The notes beneath the pieces are model-generated. The model worked only from the letters and a program-made list of their open reading frames with translations, did not search any database and was not told the origin of the DNA. Made by a program: the position numbers and the translations under genes. Below are positions 1 to 10,500 of a DNA stretch of 23,222 nt, in pieces. Every line of letters starts with the position of its first letter. Position 1 is the first letter of the stretch. Origin of the DNA: Candidatus Methylomirabilis sp. (GTDB lineage Bacteria; DYJV01); the NCBI GenBank assembly GCA_020722945.1, contig DYJV01000038.1, positions 1-23,222 on the forward strand. Reading direction: 5' to 3'.

Positions 1-36
1 GTTGGTGCAGGTGTTGTTGCTGAGATTATTGCTTAA
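1..36 (+). CDS. tuf: Elongation factor Tu, C-terminal end only (partial)
   Basis: The first 36 bases read in frame as VGAGVVAEIIA followed by TAA. This is the highly conserved C-terminus of EF-Tu, the GTPase that brings aminoacyl-tRNA to the ribosome. The rest of the gene lies outside the window. The position directly upstream of rpmG, tRNA-Trp, secE and nusG is the classical place for a tuf gene, which supports the call despite only 11 residues being visible. Confidence 0.88.
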   Translation, partial: VGAGVVAEIIA

Positions 37-58
37 ACATATTTAGTGAGGTGAAAAG

Positions 59-208
59 ATGAATGAAGTAATTATATTAAGTTGTCAAGATTGTAAAAGG
101 AAAAATTACACAACTACAAAGAATAAAAAGAATCACAAAGAGAAATTAGAACTAAAAAAATTCTGCAAATTTTGTAAAAAGCATACACTACATAAAGAGG
201 GGAAATAA
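59..208 (+). CDS. rpmG: 50S ribosomal protein L33, zinc-binding form
   Basis: This is a 49-residue basic protein of the large ribosomal subunit. It carries two Cys-x-x-Cys pairs (C9/C12 and C36/C39), the zinc ribbon of the C+ form of L33. The order tuf - rpmG - tRNA-Trp - secE - nusG is widespread in bacteria and confirms the assignment. ATG at 59 follows a GTGAGGTG Shine-Dalgarno element about 5 nt upstream. The short length and the lysine-rich middle (residues 21-34) are normal for L33. Keeping the zinc form implies no obligatory zinc-sparing replacement at this locus. Confidence 0.93.
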   Translation: MNEVIILSCQDCKRKNYTTTKNKKNHKEKLELKKFCKFCKKHTLHKEGK

Positions 209-213
209 TTTAT

Positions 214-288
214 AGGCCAGTAGCTCTAATTGGATAGAGCGTCGGACTCCAAATCCGAAGGCTGAGGGTTCGAGCCCCCCCTGGCCTG
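214..288 (+). tRNA. trnW: tRNA-Trp (anticodon CCA)
   Basis: A full cloverleaf can be folded. The acceptor stem is AGGCCAG (214-220) paired with CTGGCCT (281-287), with G288 as discriminator. The D stem is GCTC/GAGC. The anticodon stem is TCGGA (242-246) with TCCGA (254-258), and loop CTCCAAA has CCA at 249-251. The T loop TTCGAGC lies at 269-275. The T stem (264-268 with 276-280) has one A·C mismatch (265/279). The CCA tail is not encoded (TA follows G288). A tRNA-Trp between rpmG and secE is a common arrangement. Confidence 0.97.
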
Positions 289-338
289 TAATGATAAAAG
301 TAAAGTTTTAAACACAGAAACTATAAAATGAGGTTAAT

Positions 339-554
339 ATGACAGAAGAGAAAATTGTAGAATTAAGTAAAATAGAGCAACTTAAAGTTTATATCTCTGA
401 GGCAAAGGGTGAGCTCAAGAAAATAATTTGGACTGAAAAGAAAGCAGCTATGAACATTACATGGGCAGTAATTGCTATATCTATTATAGTTGCTGTTGTT
501 TTGGGTGTTATTGACCTTATTTATACGAGCATTATCAAGTTTATAGTCAGTTAA
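339..554 (+). CDS. secE: Preprotein translocase subunit SecE
   Basis: SecE is the small essential clamp of the SecYEG protein-conducting channel in the inner membrane. The 71-residue product is the short, single-span bacterial type. An amphipathic, charged cytoplasmic helix (about residues 10-36, with the conserved ELKKIIWTEKK stretch) is followed by one hydrophobic segment at about 41-64. A GAGGT element lies just before ATG 339. It lies 16 nt upstream of nusG, the near-universal secE-nusG pair, and is probably transcribed with the tRNA and the ribosomal protein genes. Confidence 0.95.
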   Translation: MTEEKIVELSKIEQLKVYISEAKGELKKIIWTEKKAAMNITWAVIAISIIVAVVLGVIDLIYTSIIKFIVS

Positions 555-570
555 TCGAAGGAAATTTTTA

Positions 571-1101
571 ATGGATAAAAAATGGTATGTCGTAAATACT
601 AAAACAGGGTTTGAACTTAAAGCCAAAGAAGCTATTGATGAAAAGTTGAAGAACGAAGTTATCCACGATTTAGTTGAGGAAGTTATTGTTCCTACTGAAA
701 AGGTATTGGAAATCGTAAATGGGAAAAAGATTTCACGAGTAAAGAAGATATTCCCAGGCTATATCTTGATAAAAATGATTGTTACAGACAAAACATGGCA
801 TTTTATAAAGTCTGTTCCATATATTACAGGGTTTGTGGGTCGTAAAACTACTCCTGTTCCTATATCTGACCAAGAAGCCGAAACTCTTATATCAAGTTAC
901 AAAGAGGGGAAATTACTCGCTTCTCTAAAATCAAAATATGAAGTTGGTGATAATGTAAGGGTTATAGATGGCCCATTTGTTAATTTTACAGGATCAATAG
1001 AGGATGTAAAGCCAGAAAAATCTAAAATTAGAGTTTTGGTGAGTATTTTTGGAAGAGCTACACCTGTGGAAGTAGATTTTGATCAGGTAGAAAAAATTTA
1101 A
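571..1101 (+). CDS. nusG: Transcription termination/antitermination factor NusG
   Basis: NusG binds RNA polymerase, suppresses pausing, and links transcription to Rho and to the ribosome. The 176-residue protein has the usual two domains. The N-terminal NGN domain (about 1-115) begins KKWYVVNTKTGFE and includes FPGYILIKM. The C-terminal KOW domain contains VGDNVRVIDGPFVNFTG. Length is typical, with no large inserted domain. An AAGGAA element 8 nt before ATG 571 supports the start. It sits in the conserved secE-nusG-rplK-rplA order, next to rpoBC whose product it serves. Confidence 0.97.
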   Translation: MDKKWYVVNTKTGFELKAKEAIDEKLKNEVIHDLVEEVIVPTEKVLEIVNGKKISRVKKIFPGYILIKMIVTDKTWHFIKSVPYITGFVGRKTTPVPISDQEAETLISSYKEGKLLASLKSKYEVGDNVRVIDGPFVNFTGSIEDVKPEKSKIRVLVSIFGRATPVEVDFDQVEKI

Positions 1102-1117
1102 TTTCAGGGAGAGATAA

Positions 1118-1543
1118 ATGGCAAAAAAAGAAGTTGCAAAAGTTAAGTTGCAAATTGAAGCAGGGAAAGCAAATCCTGCACCACCTGTGGGACCTGCTTT
1201 GGGTCAGCATGGTGTAAATATTATGGAGTTTTGTAAATCATTTAACGCAAAGACGCAAAGTGAAGCTGGAATGATTATACCTGTTGTAATTACTGTATAT
1301 AATGATAAAAGTTTCTCTTTTATCACCAAAACTCCTCCTGCTGCTGTTTTGCTTAGAAAAGCTGCAGGTGTCCCAAAAGGTTCAAGCAAGCCAAACAAAG
1401 AGAAAGTTGGTAAAATTACATCCTCGCAGGTTGAAGAGATAGCTAAGCTAAAATTGGAAGATTTAAATACAACATCCCTCGCTTCCGCCAAAAGAACTAT
1501 TCAGGGCACAGCAAGAAGCATGGGTTTAGAAATAGTAGATTAG
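1118..1543 (+). CDS. rplK: 50S ribosomal protein L11
   Basis: L11 binds 23S rRNA at the GTPase-associated centre and is the target region of thiostrepton-type antibiotics. The 141-residue product is of normal length. It has the proline-rich N-terminal motif [22 protein letters not shown] (residues about 19-40) and the C-terminal rRNA-binding domain ending in [12 protein letters not shown]. It starts 16 nt after nusG with a GGGAGAG ribosome site. The gap is too short to hold a free-standing L1 operator, so any L1 autoregulation would have to overlap the nusG end; none was recognised. Confidence 0.97.
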   Translation: MAKKEVAKVKLQIEAGKANPAPPVGPALGQHGVNIMEFCKSFNAKTQSEAGMIIPVVITVYNDKSFSFITKTPPAAVLLRKAAGVPKGSSKPNKEKVGKITSSQVEEIAKLKLEDLNTTSLASAKRTIQGTARSMGLEIVD

Positions 1544-1553
1544 GAGTTTTGCA

Positions 1554-2249
1554 ATGTTGAGAAGAGGAAAAAAGTATTTAGAAAATTTAAAAGTATATAA
1601 TAAGGATCAGAAATATACTCTTGAAGAGGGTCTCTCTATTCTTAAAAAGGTATCTTATGCTAAATTTGATGAAAGTGTCGATATTGCTGTGAATCTTGGG
1701 GTGGACCCAAAACATGCTGATCAGATGGTTAGGGGAGCTATTGTTCTTCCACATGGCACAGGTAAAACTTTCAAAGTTTTGGTCTTTGCAAAGGGAGAGA
1801 AAGAGAAAGAAGCTCTTGATGCTGGGGCAGATTTTGTTGGTTTAGATGACTATGTTGATAAGGTAAAAAATGGCTGGTTTGAATTTGACAAAGTGGTTGC
1901 TACTCCTGATGTAATGAACGTAGTTGGTAAACTTGGTAAAATACTTGGTCCAAGAGGTTTAATGCCAAACCCCAAAGTTGGAAGTGTTACTTTTGATGTT
2001 GGAAGGGTAGTAAAAGAGATAAAATCTGGTAAAATTGAGTTTAAAGTTGACAAATCTGGGAATATTCATGCTGGGATAGGTAAAAAATCTTTCAATAACG
2101 ACAAACTAAAAGATAATATTGTTGCAGTTGTTTCAGAACTTATTAGATTAAAACCTTCTACGAGCAAAGGGATATACATAAAAAGTATCAATATCTCAAC
2201 AACCATGAGCCCGGGAGTAAAGTTAGACACGACAGTTTTTACAAGTTAG
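1554..2249 (+). CDS. rplA: 50S ribosomal protein L1
   Basis: L1 forms the mobile L1 stalk that helps release deacylated tRNA from the E site, and in many bacteria represses its own operon. The 231-residue protein shows the family landmarks: RGKKY near the N-terminus, the [22 protein letters not shown] stretch (about 50-71), [14 protein letters not shown]-like sequence (here [16 protein letters not shown], about 128-143) and a C-terminal [18 protein letters not shown] 1554 follows a TAGGAG element that overlaps the rplK stop codon, so the two genes are probably translationally coupled. Confidence 0.97.
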   Translation: MLRRGKKYLENLKVYNKDQKYTLEEGLSILKKVSYAKFDESVDIAVNLGVDPKHADQMVRGAIVLPHGTGKTFKVLVFAKGEKEKEALDAGADFVGLDDYVDKVKNGWFEFDKVVATPDVMNVVGKLGKILGPRGLMPNPKVGSVTFDVGRVVKEIKSGKIEFKVDKSGNIHAGIGKKSFNNDKLKDNIVAVVSELIRLKPSTSKGIYIKSINISTTMSPGVKLDTTVFTS

Positions 2250-2251
2250 TT

Positions 2252-2340
2252 TGATTTCTGTCTAAGAAAACAGGTACCTTTTTAGGTTTAAAATATGCCT
2301 GTCGAGACAGGTAAAAGTCTTGGCAGAAGCGAAATATGTA
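2252..2340 (+). promoter_or_regulatory. L10 leader: autoregulatory mRNA structure before rplJ-rplL
   Basis: The 104 nt between rplA and rplJ is the only long gap in this ribosomal-protein run. It contains a compact hairpin CCTGT-CGAG-ACAGG (2298-2311) followed by AAAAGTCTTGG, and upstream pairing segments CTGT (2258-2261) and ACAG (2270-2273). Position and the CCTG-CGAG-CAGG element resemble the bacterial L10 leader, where the L10(L12)4 complex binds to repress rplJL. The call rests on location and partial motif resemblance, not on a covariance model. Confidence 0.62.
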
Positions 2341-2353
2341 AGGAGGTGATTTC

Positions 2354-2872
2354 TTGCCAACAATAGCTAAAGTAAAATTAGTTGAGGAGTATAAAAAGCT
2401 TCTCCAAAACTCCAGAGCTTTGTTTTTAGTAAACTATAAGGGGCTTACAGTTGAAGAGGTTGATCTTGTAAGGAGAAAATTTGACACTGTTAATGCAAAA
2501 TATAAAGTTGTAAAGAACACTTTATTCAAGATAGCATTAAAAGGCACAGATTCTGAAGCTATTTCTGATTATCTTATTGAGACCAATGGTGTTATTTTTG
2601 TCAAAGATGACCCCGTTGTAGTTAGTAAAACATTAAACGAAATTGCTGATAAGAGCAAATTCCTAATTTATAAAGTAGGGATTCTTGAAGGTAAAATAGT
2701 TGATGAAGCTCAGTTGAAATTTCTTTCAACACTACCTTCAAGAGAGGTTCTTCAATCACAATTATTGTCACTCTTTCTTGCTCCATCAACAAATATGGTT
2801 AATCTTCTCGCTGCAATGCCGAGAAACTTTTTAAATGTCTTAAATTCATACAAAGAAAAAAAAGAAAATTAA
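2354..2872 (+). CDS. rplJ: 50S ribosomal protein L10 (TTG start)
   Basis: L10 is the base of the ribosomal stalk. Its N-terminal domain binds 23S rRNA beside L11 and its C-terminal helix carries the L7/L12 dimers. The 172-residue product has the typical start PTIAKVKLVEEYKKLLQNSR, the motif NYKGLTVEEVDLVRRKF, and a C-terminal helix ending in basic/acidic repeats. TTG 2354 is chosen because a near-perfect AAGGAGGTGAT ribosome site (2340-2350) ends 3 nt before it and the family N-terminus starts exactly there; no ATG nearby fits. It lies 21 nt upstream of rplL. Confidence 0.95.
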   Translation: MPTIAKVKLVEEYKKLLQNSRALFLVNYKGLTVEEVDLVRRKFDTVNAKYKVVKNTLFKIALKGTDSEAISDYLIETNGVIFVKDDPVVVSKTLNEIADKSKFLIYKVGILEGKIVDEAQLKFLSTLPSREVLQSQLLSLFLAPSTNMVNLLAAMPRNFLNVLNSYKEKKEN

Positions 2873-2893
2873 AATTCGGGAGGAAAATTTAAT

Positions 2894-3277
2894 ATGTCTA
2901 TAAGTAAAGATGATGTAGTCAAATTTCTTGAGAGTATGACAGTTCTTGAGATGGCTCAATTTGTAAAAGAGCTTGAAGATAAATGGGGTGTTTCTGCTGC
3001 TGCTCCTGTAGCAGTTGCTGCTATGCCTGCTGCTGCTGGTGCTGCTGCTCCTGTAGCAGAGGAGAAAACTGAGTTTGATGTTGTTCTTACAGGTTTTGGA
3101 GACAAAAAGATCCAAGTAATAAAAGTAGTAAGAGAGTTGACAGGTTTAGGTCTTAAAGAAGCTAAAGACCTCGTAGAGGCTGTTCCAAAAGTTGTTAAAG
3201 AAGCGGTTTCTAAAGATGAAGCAAACTCAATGAAGCAAAAGCTTGAAGAAGCTGGGGGCACAATAGAAATCAAATAA
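2894..3277 (+). CDS. rplL: 50S ribosomal protein L7/L12
   Basis: L7/L12 is the flexible multi-copy stalk protein that recruits translation factors and stimulates their GTPase activity. In the 127-residue protein, the N-terminal dimerisation domain spans about 1-33. An alanine/proline/valine-rich hinge lies at about 34-55. The C-terminal factor-binding domain (about 58-127) contains [22 protein letters not shown] and [24 protein letters not shown] site precedes ATG 2894. The gene ends the rplJL translation unit and is followed by an attenuator-like hairpin before rpoB. Confidence 0.98.
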   Translation: MSISKDDVVKFLESMTVLEMAQFVKELEDKWGVSAAAPVAVAAMPAAAGAAAPVAEEKTEFDVVLTGFGDKKIQVIKVVRELTGLGLKEAKDLVEAVPKVVKEAVSKDEANSMKQKLEEAGGTIEIK

Positions 3278-3327
3278 ATCTCTTAATGATTAAAATCTTC
3301 AAAAATAAATTTTTAAAAGAGTAAAAA

Positions 3328-3350
3328 GGAGCAATAGGTAACTATTGCCC
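3328..3350 (+). terminator. Attenuator-like hairpin between rplL and rpoB
   Basis: The inverted repeat GCAATAG (3331-3337) / CTATTGC (3342-3348) closes a GTAA tetraloop. Two further G-C pairs (3328-3329 with 3349-3350) lie across a one-base bulge, and a T-rich tract broken by A and C follows (3351-3378). The stem is AT-rich and the tract imperfect, so partial rather than full termination is likely. A partial terminator at this place is known in E. coli, where it lowers rpoBC output relative to the ribosomal proteins. Confidence 0.6.
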
Positions 3351-3423
3351 TTATTATTCTTTTATTTTTCTTTTTAAACAATATTAACAATTCCTTAAAA
3401 ACTCCATAAAAAAAGGAAAAAAA

Positions 3424-6400
3424 ATGACAAAAATCAAGAGAATAAGAAAATCTTTTTCAAAATTAGAAAAAGTTCTTGAACAACCATATTTTTTAGAAAC
3501 CCAAAAGAAATCTTACGATATCTTTCTTCAGAAAGATGTTGATATTGAAGATAGACAGAATGTGGGGCTTCAGTCAGCTTTTCTCTCTGTTTTTCCGATA
3601 AAAGATTTTTATGGGACTAGTCAGCTTGATTTTGTTTCATATGAAATTGGTGAACCTAAATATACGATAGATGAATGTATCCTTAAAAAACTCTCTTATA
3701 GCGCTCCGATAAGAATCACAGTAAGATTGATAACGTGGGATATTGATAGTGAAAGTGGTGCCAAATCAATAAAAGATATTAAAGAACAGAAGATTTACTT
3801 TGGTGATTTTCCCCTTATTACTGATAATTCTACCTTTATTATAAATGGTATTGAAAGAGTTATAGTTTCCCAGCTTCATAGGTCTCCAGGTGTATTTTTT
3901 ACATACGACAAGAAAGATCTCATAGCAAGGATTATCCCATACAGAGGTAGCTGGATAGATTTTGAATTTGATTCTAAAAATCTTTTATATGTTAAGATAG
4001 ATAAAAGGAAAAAAATACCTGCAACCATACTTTTCAGAGCTCTTGGTTTGTCAACCAAAGAGATTCTTAACTATTTTTATGAAAAAGAGGAGTATATATT
4101 TGAAGATAACAAGATATTTAAAATACTTAACTACGACAGAGAAAAAACATTACTAAATTTTAGATTACTTGAGGATATTTCATTAGATGGTGAAGTTATT
4201 ATCCAGAAGAATAGAAGAATTAAGAAAAATACAGTTAAAAAGCTCAAAAATGCAGGTATTACAAGACTAATTGCAGAAAAGGATGACTTGATTAACAAAA
4301 TTTCTGCAAATGATATTATTGATGAAGCAACTGGTGAGATTATCATTGAAACTAATCAAGTTATTACTGAGGAGAAACTTGAGCAAATTAAGCAAGCAGG
4401 CATAAAATTTATAGAGGTTCTCTTTATAGACAATATTAATACTTTACCTATCATAAGGGATACTCTTGCAATAGATAAAATATCTGATATTGCTAAAAAA
4501 TATAAAGAAGATTTCCCTGACAAATCGATAAAAGATATAGAGGTTTCTGCTGCACTCATAACAATATACAAAAGATTAAGACCGGGTGAACCTGTTGATG
4601 AGGATATAGCCTCAAACTTTTTTGCATCACTTTTCTTTGATAAAGAGAAATACAGTTTATCAAAGATAGGTAGACTAAAATTAAATTTTAAGCTTGGGCA
4701 GAAGAAGTCTATTGATGATGTTGTTCTCAAAAAAGATGATATACTTCTTGTTGCCAAGTATCTAATAGAGATAAAAAATGGAACACCTGGGTATGAAGTT
4801 GATGATATCGATAATCTTGGCAATAGAAGGGTCAGAAGTGTTGGAGAGCTTATCGAAAATCAATTTCGTATAGGGCTTGTAAGGATGGAGAGGGCTATAA
4901 AGGAGAAATTAAGCCTTAAAGATATAGATAGTCTCATGCCACAAGATATAATCAACCATAAGCCTGTTATGACTGTAATTAATGATTTTTTTCAAAGTAG
5001 CCAGTTATCTCAGTTTATGGATCAGACCAACCCATTATCAGAGATTACACATAAAAGAAGATTGAGTGCTCTTGGACCTGGTGGTCTTACAAGGGAGAGA
5101 GCAGGTTTTGAAGTAAGGGACGTTCATGCTACTCATTATGGAAGGATCTGTCCTATTGAAACTCCTGAGGGTCCAAACATAGGCTTAATTTCATCAATGA
5201 CTACATATTCTGTGGTCAATGATTTTGGTTTTTTAGAAACACCATATAAGAAAGTAGTCAATGGAAAGGTTACAGATGAAATTGTAAATTTATCTGCATT
5301 TGAGGAGAAGGATATTATTATTGCTCAGGCTAATGCACCTATTGATAAAGATGGGAACTTTAAAAATGAATTTGTTTTGTCTCGAATAAATGGAGATTTC
5401 AAATTAATTCATAAAAATGATGTTCATATGATGGATGTTTCACCAAACCAAGTTGTGAGTGTTGCTGCATCTCTTATCCCATTTCTTGAGCATGATGATG
5501 CGAATAGGGCGTTAATGGGTTCAAATATGCAACGTCAAGCAGTTCCACTGCTATCGACTGAAGCACCACTTGTAGGGACAGGTATGGAGGGTAAGACCGC
5601 TAAAGACTCAGGTCTTGCAATTGTATCTAAAAGAGATGGGATTGTTCAGAATGTAGATAGAGATAGGATTGTCATAAAATCATTTGAAGATACACTTGAT
5701 AATTACGATATTTACTACCTTTTAAAAAATAGAAAATCGAATCAAAATACCATTTATGAGCAGAAACCTGTTGTTATCCAAGGTGATATTGTAAAAGCTG
5801 GAGATGTAATTGCCGATGGTCCTGCGATGGATAATGGTGAGCTTGCACTTGGAAAAAATGTTCTGGTTGCATTTATGCCTTGGGGTGGTTACAATTTTGA
5901 GGACTCAATACTTATAAATGAAAATATACTTAAAAATGATGTTTTTACATCTGTTCATATTGAAGAGTTTGAAGCTCTTGCAAGGAACACCAAACTTGGT
6001 GATGAAGAGATAACTGCTGATATCCCAAATGTAGCAGAGAGTGATCTTAAAAATCTTGATGAAAATGGGATAGTAAGGATAGGTGCCTATGTTCATGCTG
6101 ACGATATACTTGTTGGTAAAGTTACACCTAAAAGCGAAACTCAGCTTACTCCTGAAGAGAAACTTCTAAGAGCAATATTTGGTGAGAAAGCTAAAGATGT
6201 TACTGACTCATCTTTGAGGGTTCCACCGGGAGTAGAGGGTGTTGTTGTTGATGTAAAAATTTTTAGTAGACAGAGAAAAATTAATTTTGAAATTGATAAA
6301 TACCTTGAAAAAGATACAGCTTTCCTTGAAAAGATGAAGAGGGAAGAGATTGCCATTGTTAAAAGTAATTTCTATTCCAAAATGTGTAAGTTATTGTCAG

Positions 6401-7548
6401 GTAAAAAACTAAAAAAACAACTTATGTTTGGAGATAATGTATTAAACGCTGATACTATCCTGACTGAAGAACTTATAAAAGATATTCCTACAGGTGTATT
6501 TGACAAAATAAGTGTAGATTCTCATACAGAGGAGGAAATTTACAAATATAAGATTTTATACGAAACAAAAATTAAAAATATAGATACAGCGTATCAGAAT
6601 AAAATTGAAAATTTAGGTAGTGGAGATGAGTTACAACCAGGTGTGTTTACCATGGTAAAAGTTTTCCTTGCTGTAAAAAGAAAATTATCTGTTGGTGATA
6701 AGATGTCTGGACGACATGGTAACAAAGGTGTTGTCTCCAAAATACTCCCTGAAGAGGATATGCCATTCTTATCAAATGGGACAGTTGTTGATATTGTATT
6801 AAACCCTCTTGGAGTTCCATCTCGTATGAATGTTGGTCAGATATTTGAAGCGCATCTTGGTTGGGCACTCAAAGAGGTAGGGGACAAGATAAATGAGTAT
6901 ATTGAGGAGAATTATTCACCTGATAAATTAAGGGAAAAGATAATAGAGTATTACAATGATAAAGAAGTTGCTAATTTTGTGAGGGGGCTTGATGAAGAAT
7001 CTATAATAGAGATGGCTAAATCACTCTCTAAAGGTTTATTTATTTCTACACCTGTTTTTGACGGAGCATCAGAGCAAGAAGTTAAAGATTATCTCAAAAG
7101 AGTTGGGCTTCCAGAGACTGGGCAGGTTGACCTTTTTGATGGAAGGACAGGAGATAAATTTGATAAAAAAGTTACAGTTGGTGTAATGTATATGTTGAAA
7201 CTTCATCACCTTGTTGATGAAAAAATCCATGCAAGGTCAATAGGTCCATACTCACTCGTTACTCAGCAGCCTCTTGGTGGGAAAGCTCAGTTTGGGGGGC
7301 AGAGACTTGGAGAGATGGAGGTCTGGGCATTGGAAGCTTATGGAGCAGCATATACACTTCAAGAGTTTCTTACTGTTAAATCTGATGACCTTCAAGGTAG
7401 AAATAGAATGTATGAATCTATTGTTAAAGGGAAGAATTTTCTTCAAGCTGGTGTCCCTGAGTCATTTAATGTTCTGATCAATGAACTGAAAGGATTAGGA
7501 CTTGATTTACAATTAATAGAGTATAATCAGGAAGATTTACAACAATAA
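3424..7548 (+). CDS. rpoB: DNA-directed RNA polymerase subunit beta
   Basis: This is the beta subunit of the core polymerase, forming one jaw of the active-site cleft. At 1374 residues it is slightly longer than the E. coli protein (1342). The rifampicin region is intact at residues 524-548 ([12 protein letters not shown] then [12 protein letters not shown]). D533, H543 and S548 match E. coli D516, H526 and S531, so a rifampicin-sensitive sequence is predicted. The active-site motif [12 protein letters not shown] lies at 1091-1102, and the C-terminal clamp motif [18 protein letters not shown] is present. An AAGGA site precedes ATG 3424. It lies 15 nt before rpoC and is surely co-transcribed with it. 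Confidence 0.99.
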   Translation: MTKIKRIRKSFSKLEKVLEQPYFLETQKKSYDIFLQKDVDIEDRQNVGLQSAFLSVFPIKDFYGTSQLDFVSYEIGEPKYTIDECILKKLSYSAPIRITVRLITWDIDSESGAKSIKDIKEQKIYFGDFPLITDNSTFIINGIERVIVSQLHRSPGVFFTYDKKDLIARIIPYRGSWIDFEFDSKNLLYVKIDKRKKIPATILFRALGLSTKEILNYFYEKEEYIFEDNKIFKILNYDREKTLLNFRLLEDISLDGEVIIQKNRRIKKNTVKKLKNAGITRLIAEKDDLINKISANDIIDEATGEIIIETNQVITEEKLEQIKQAGIKFIEVLFIDNINTLPIIRDTLAIDKISDIAKKYKEDFPDKSIKDIEVSAALITIYKRLRPGEPVDEDIASNFFASLFFDKEKYSLSKIGRLKLNFKLGQKKSIDDVVLKKDDILLVAKYLIEIKNGTPGYEVDDIDNLGNRRVRSVGELIENQFRIGLVRMERAIKEKLSLKDIDSLMPQDIINHKPVMTVINDFFQSSQLSQFMDQTNPLSEITHKRRLSALGPGGLTRERAGFEVRDVHATHYGRICPIETPEGPNIGLISSMTTYSVVNDFGFLETPYKKVVNGKVTDEIVNLSAFEEKDIIIAQANAPIDKDGNFKNEFVLSRINGDFKLIHKNDVHMMDVSPNQVVSVAASLIPFLEHDDANRALMGSNMQRQAVPLLSTEAPLVGTGMEGKTAKDSGLAIVSKRDGIVQNVDRDRIVIKSFEDTLDNYDIYYLLKNRKSNQNTIYEQKPVVIQGDIVKAGDVIADGPAMDNGELALGKNVLVAFMPWGGYNFEDSILINENILKNDVFTSVHIEEFEALARNTKLGDEEITADIPNVAESDLKNLDENGIVRIGAYVHADDILVGKVTPKSETQLTPEEKLLRAIFGEKAKDVTDSSLRVPPGVEGVVVDVKIFSRQRKINFEIDKYLEKDTAFLEKMKREEIAIVKSNFYSKMCKLLSGKKLKKQLMFGDNVLNADTILTEELIKDIPTGVFDKISVDSHTEEEIYKYKILYETKIKNIDTAYQNKIENLGSGDELQPGVFTMVKVFLAVKRKLSVGDKMSGRHGNKGVVSKILPEEDMPFLSNGTVVDIVLNPLGVPSRMNVGQIFEAHLGWALKEVGDKINEYIEENYSPDKLREKIIEYYNDKEVANFVRGLDEESIIEMAKSLSKGLFISTPVFDGASEQEVKDYLKRVGLPETGQVDLFDGRTGDKFDKKVTVGVMYMLKLHHLVDEKIHARSIGPYSLVTQQPLGGKAQFGGQRLGEMEVWALEAYGAAYTLQEFLTVKSDDLQGRNRMYESIVKGKNFLQAGVPESFNVLINELKGLGLDLQLIEYNQEDLQQ

Positions 7549-7563
7549 TTTAAGGGGGCTACC

Positions 7564-10500
7564 TTGAGAGATATATTATCTTTATTTGAAAAACCTAAAG
7601 ATCCTCGAGTATTTAAAGCTGTTAAGATCAGTTTGGCTTCTCCTCAGACTATAAAAGAGTGGTCTTTCGGCGAGATAAAGAAGCCTGAGACTATAAATTA
7701 CCGAACTTTCAGACCTGAAAGGGATGGTCTTTTCTGTGCAAAGATATTTGGACCTGTTAAAGATTTTGAGTGTAACTGTGGCAAATATAAAAGGATGAAA
7801 CATAGAGGTATTGTATGTGAGAAGTGTGGAGTTGAAGTTATTCAGTCCAAAGTAAGAAGGTATAGGATGGCACATATAGAGCTTGCTACTCCTGTGGCTC
7901 ATATATGGTATTTTAAAAATCAACCTTGCAGAATAGGAGTTCTTCTTGGAATGTCTTTGAAAGAGGTTGAGAAAATTCTATATTACGATGGATATGTTGT
8001 GCTTGACCCGGGAGAAACACCTCTGAAGTATGGTCAGATATTGTCAGAAGAGCAATATGATGAAAATTTTGCCAATTATCCCGGAAAATTCAGAGCAGAG
8101 ATGGGAGCTGCTGCTATTAAAGAGATGCTTCAGAATCTGAATCTCGAAGAGATGACTTTTAAACTCAGGACAGAGCTTGGAGAAACCAAATCAGAAACAA
8201 AGCAGAGAAATATTATTTCAAAATTAAAGATAGTTGAGGCATTTGTTAACTCCAAAAATAAGCCTGAATGGATGATACTTGATGTTGTTCCTGTTATCCC
8301 CCCTGATCTTAGACCTCTTGTGCCTCTTGAGGGTGGAAGGTTTGCAACTTCTGATCTAAATGATCTTTATAGAAGATTAATAAATAGGAACAATCGACTA
8401 AAAAGACTTTTAAGTTTGAATGCTCCAAACATAATTATAAATAACGAAAAAAGGATGCTTCAGGAGGCTGTTGATGCCCTCTTTGATAACACAAAAAGGG
8501 AGCGTCCGATTATTGGTTCAAATAAGAAACCTCTAAAATCACTCTCCGAAATTATCAAAGGGAAGCAGGGTAGATTTAGGCAAAATCTTCTTGGTAAAAG
8601 GGTTGATTACTCTGGAAGGTCTGTTATTGTTGTTGCACCAGATCTTAAGTTACACGAATGTGGTTTACCTAAAAAGATGGCTTTAGAGTTATTTAAACCA
8701 TTCATATTTAACAAACTCATAGAGAAGGGTCATGTCCAGTCTATGAAGACTGCAAAAAAATATGTAGAGATGGGTAATCCTGAAGTTTGGGATGCTCTTG
8801 AAGAGGTTATAAAACAGCACCCTGTTTTACTTAACCGAGCACCTACTTTGCACAGACTTGGTATTCAAGCTTTTGAACCTGTCTTATCAGAGGGTAAAGC
8901 GATAAGACTTCACCCACTTGTTTGTGCTGCATTTAATGCTGACTTTGACGGTGACCAGATGGCAGTGTATGTTCCACTATCTTATGAAGCACAGATAGAG
9001 GCAAGGACTCTTATTATGGCTACAAACAATGTCTTGCTGCCTGCTAATGGTAAGCCAGTAGTGGTTCCGAGTCAAGATATTGTATTAGGATTATACTACC
9101 TTACTTCTCAAAGGGAGTTCGATAAAGGTGAGGGGCTATTTTTCGGTTCACTTGAAGAGGCAATAGTTGCTTACGATATGGGTCAAGTAGGCCTTCAAGC
9201 AAAGATAAAGGTCAGACTTGATGATAAAATTTACGATACAGTTATGGGCAGGTTGCTTGTTTATGAAATTACTCCTAAAAAAATAGGTTTTGATGCAGTC
9301 AATAAAGTCTTAAAGAAAAAGATAATTGCTAAATTGATAGACGAAATATACAGGGTTGCTGGTCTTAGAGATACGGTTGTTTTTGTAGATCAGATTAAAA
9401 ATTTAGGTTACAAATATGCTACAAAAGCGGGAATATCTATCTGTATAGATGACCTTGAAATACCTAAGGAGAAGCAGGAAATTCTTGATTTTACAATTAA
9501 TCAGGTTCAAAATATAGAGAATGAATATAGAGAAGGTTACATAACACAAGGTGAACGATACAACAAAATAATAGATACATGGCAAAGCACAACTGACCAG
9601 ATAGCAAAGAAGATGATGGTCAATATTGCTTCAAAAGAGTATGTATCTCAAGACAACAAGATCAAGAGAGTAGGGAATAGTTTTAACTCAATATTTATTA
9701 TGGCAGATTCTGGTGCAAGGGGTAGTGAAAACCAAATGAGGCAACTTGCAGGGATGAGGGGTTTGATGGCAAAGCCTTCTGGGGAGATAATAGAAACCCC
9801 TATTATTGCTAACTTTAGAGAAGGGTTGAATGTTCTTCAATACTTTATCTCTACTCACGGTGCAAGGAAAGGTTTGGCTGACACTGCTTTGAAAACTGCA
9901 AATGCTGGTTATCTTACAAGGAGGCTTGTTGATGTTGCTCAAGATGCCTTTATTGTTGAATCTGATTGTGGAACTCTTGATGGTATAGAGGTTGAATCAC
10001 TTGTAGAGGGTGGTGAAATCATAGAGACTGTTGGTTCGAGAGTTCTTGGAAGGACAGCTCTTTACGATATATTAGACCCTCATTCAGGTAATGTTATTGT
10101 AAGTGCAAATCAGCTTATTGATGAGGAAGCTGCCAAATTGATAGATGAAAAGGGTATCAATAAGGTAAATATCAGATCTGCTCTTACTTGTGCATCTGTG
10201 AAGGGTGGAGTTTGCTCTTTATGTTATGGACGAGATCTTGCAAGGGGAAGCATGGTTGAGATAGGTGAGCCTGTTGGTGTAATTGCCGCACAGTCGATAG
10301 GTGAGCCGGGGACTCAGCTTACAATGAGAACTTTCCATATTGGTGGGACAGCAAGTGCAACCACTGAGCAGAGCAGTCTTGAAGCTCACAAAGATGGTGT
10401 TGTTAAATATGTAGATCATCATTTTGTTGTAAATGATAAGGGTCAGGTGATAGTTATGACCCGACATGCAAAATTATTACTCCTTGATGAGTTGGGCAGA

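Noticed and set aside
2846-3273. Open frames on the minus strand across rplL
   Set aside because: They are antisense shadows of the alanine-rich L7/L12 gene with no ribosome site and no recognisable protein.
5024-5080. Possible rifampicin-resistance substitution (threonine at the residue matching E. coli N518, leucine for I530)
   Set aside because: The main resistance positions (D516, H526, S531 in E. coli numbering) are wild type, and these conservative differences are more likely natural variation.
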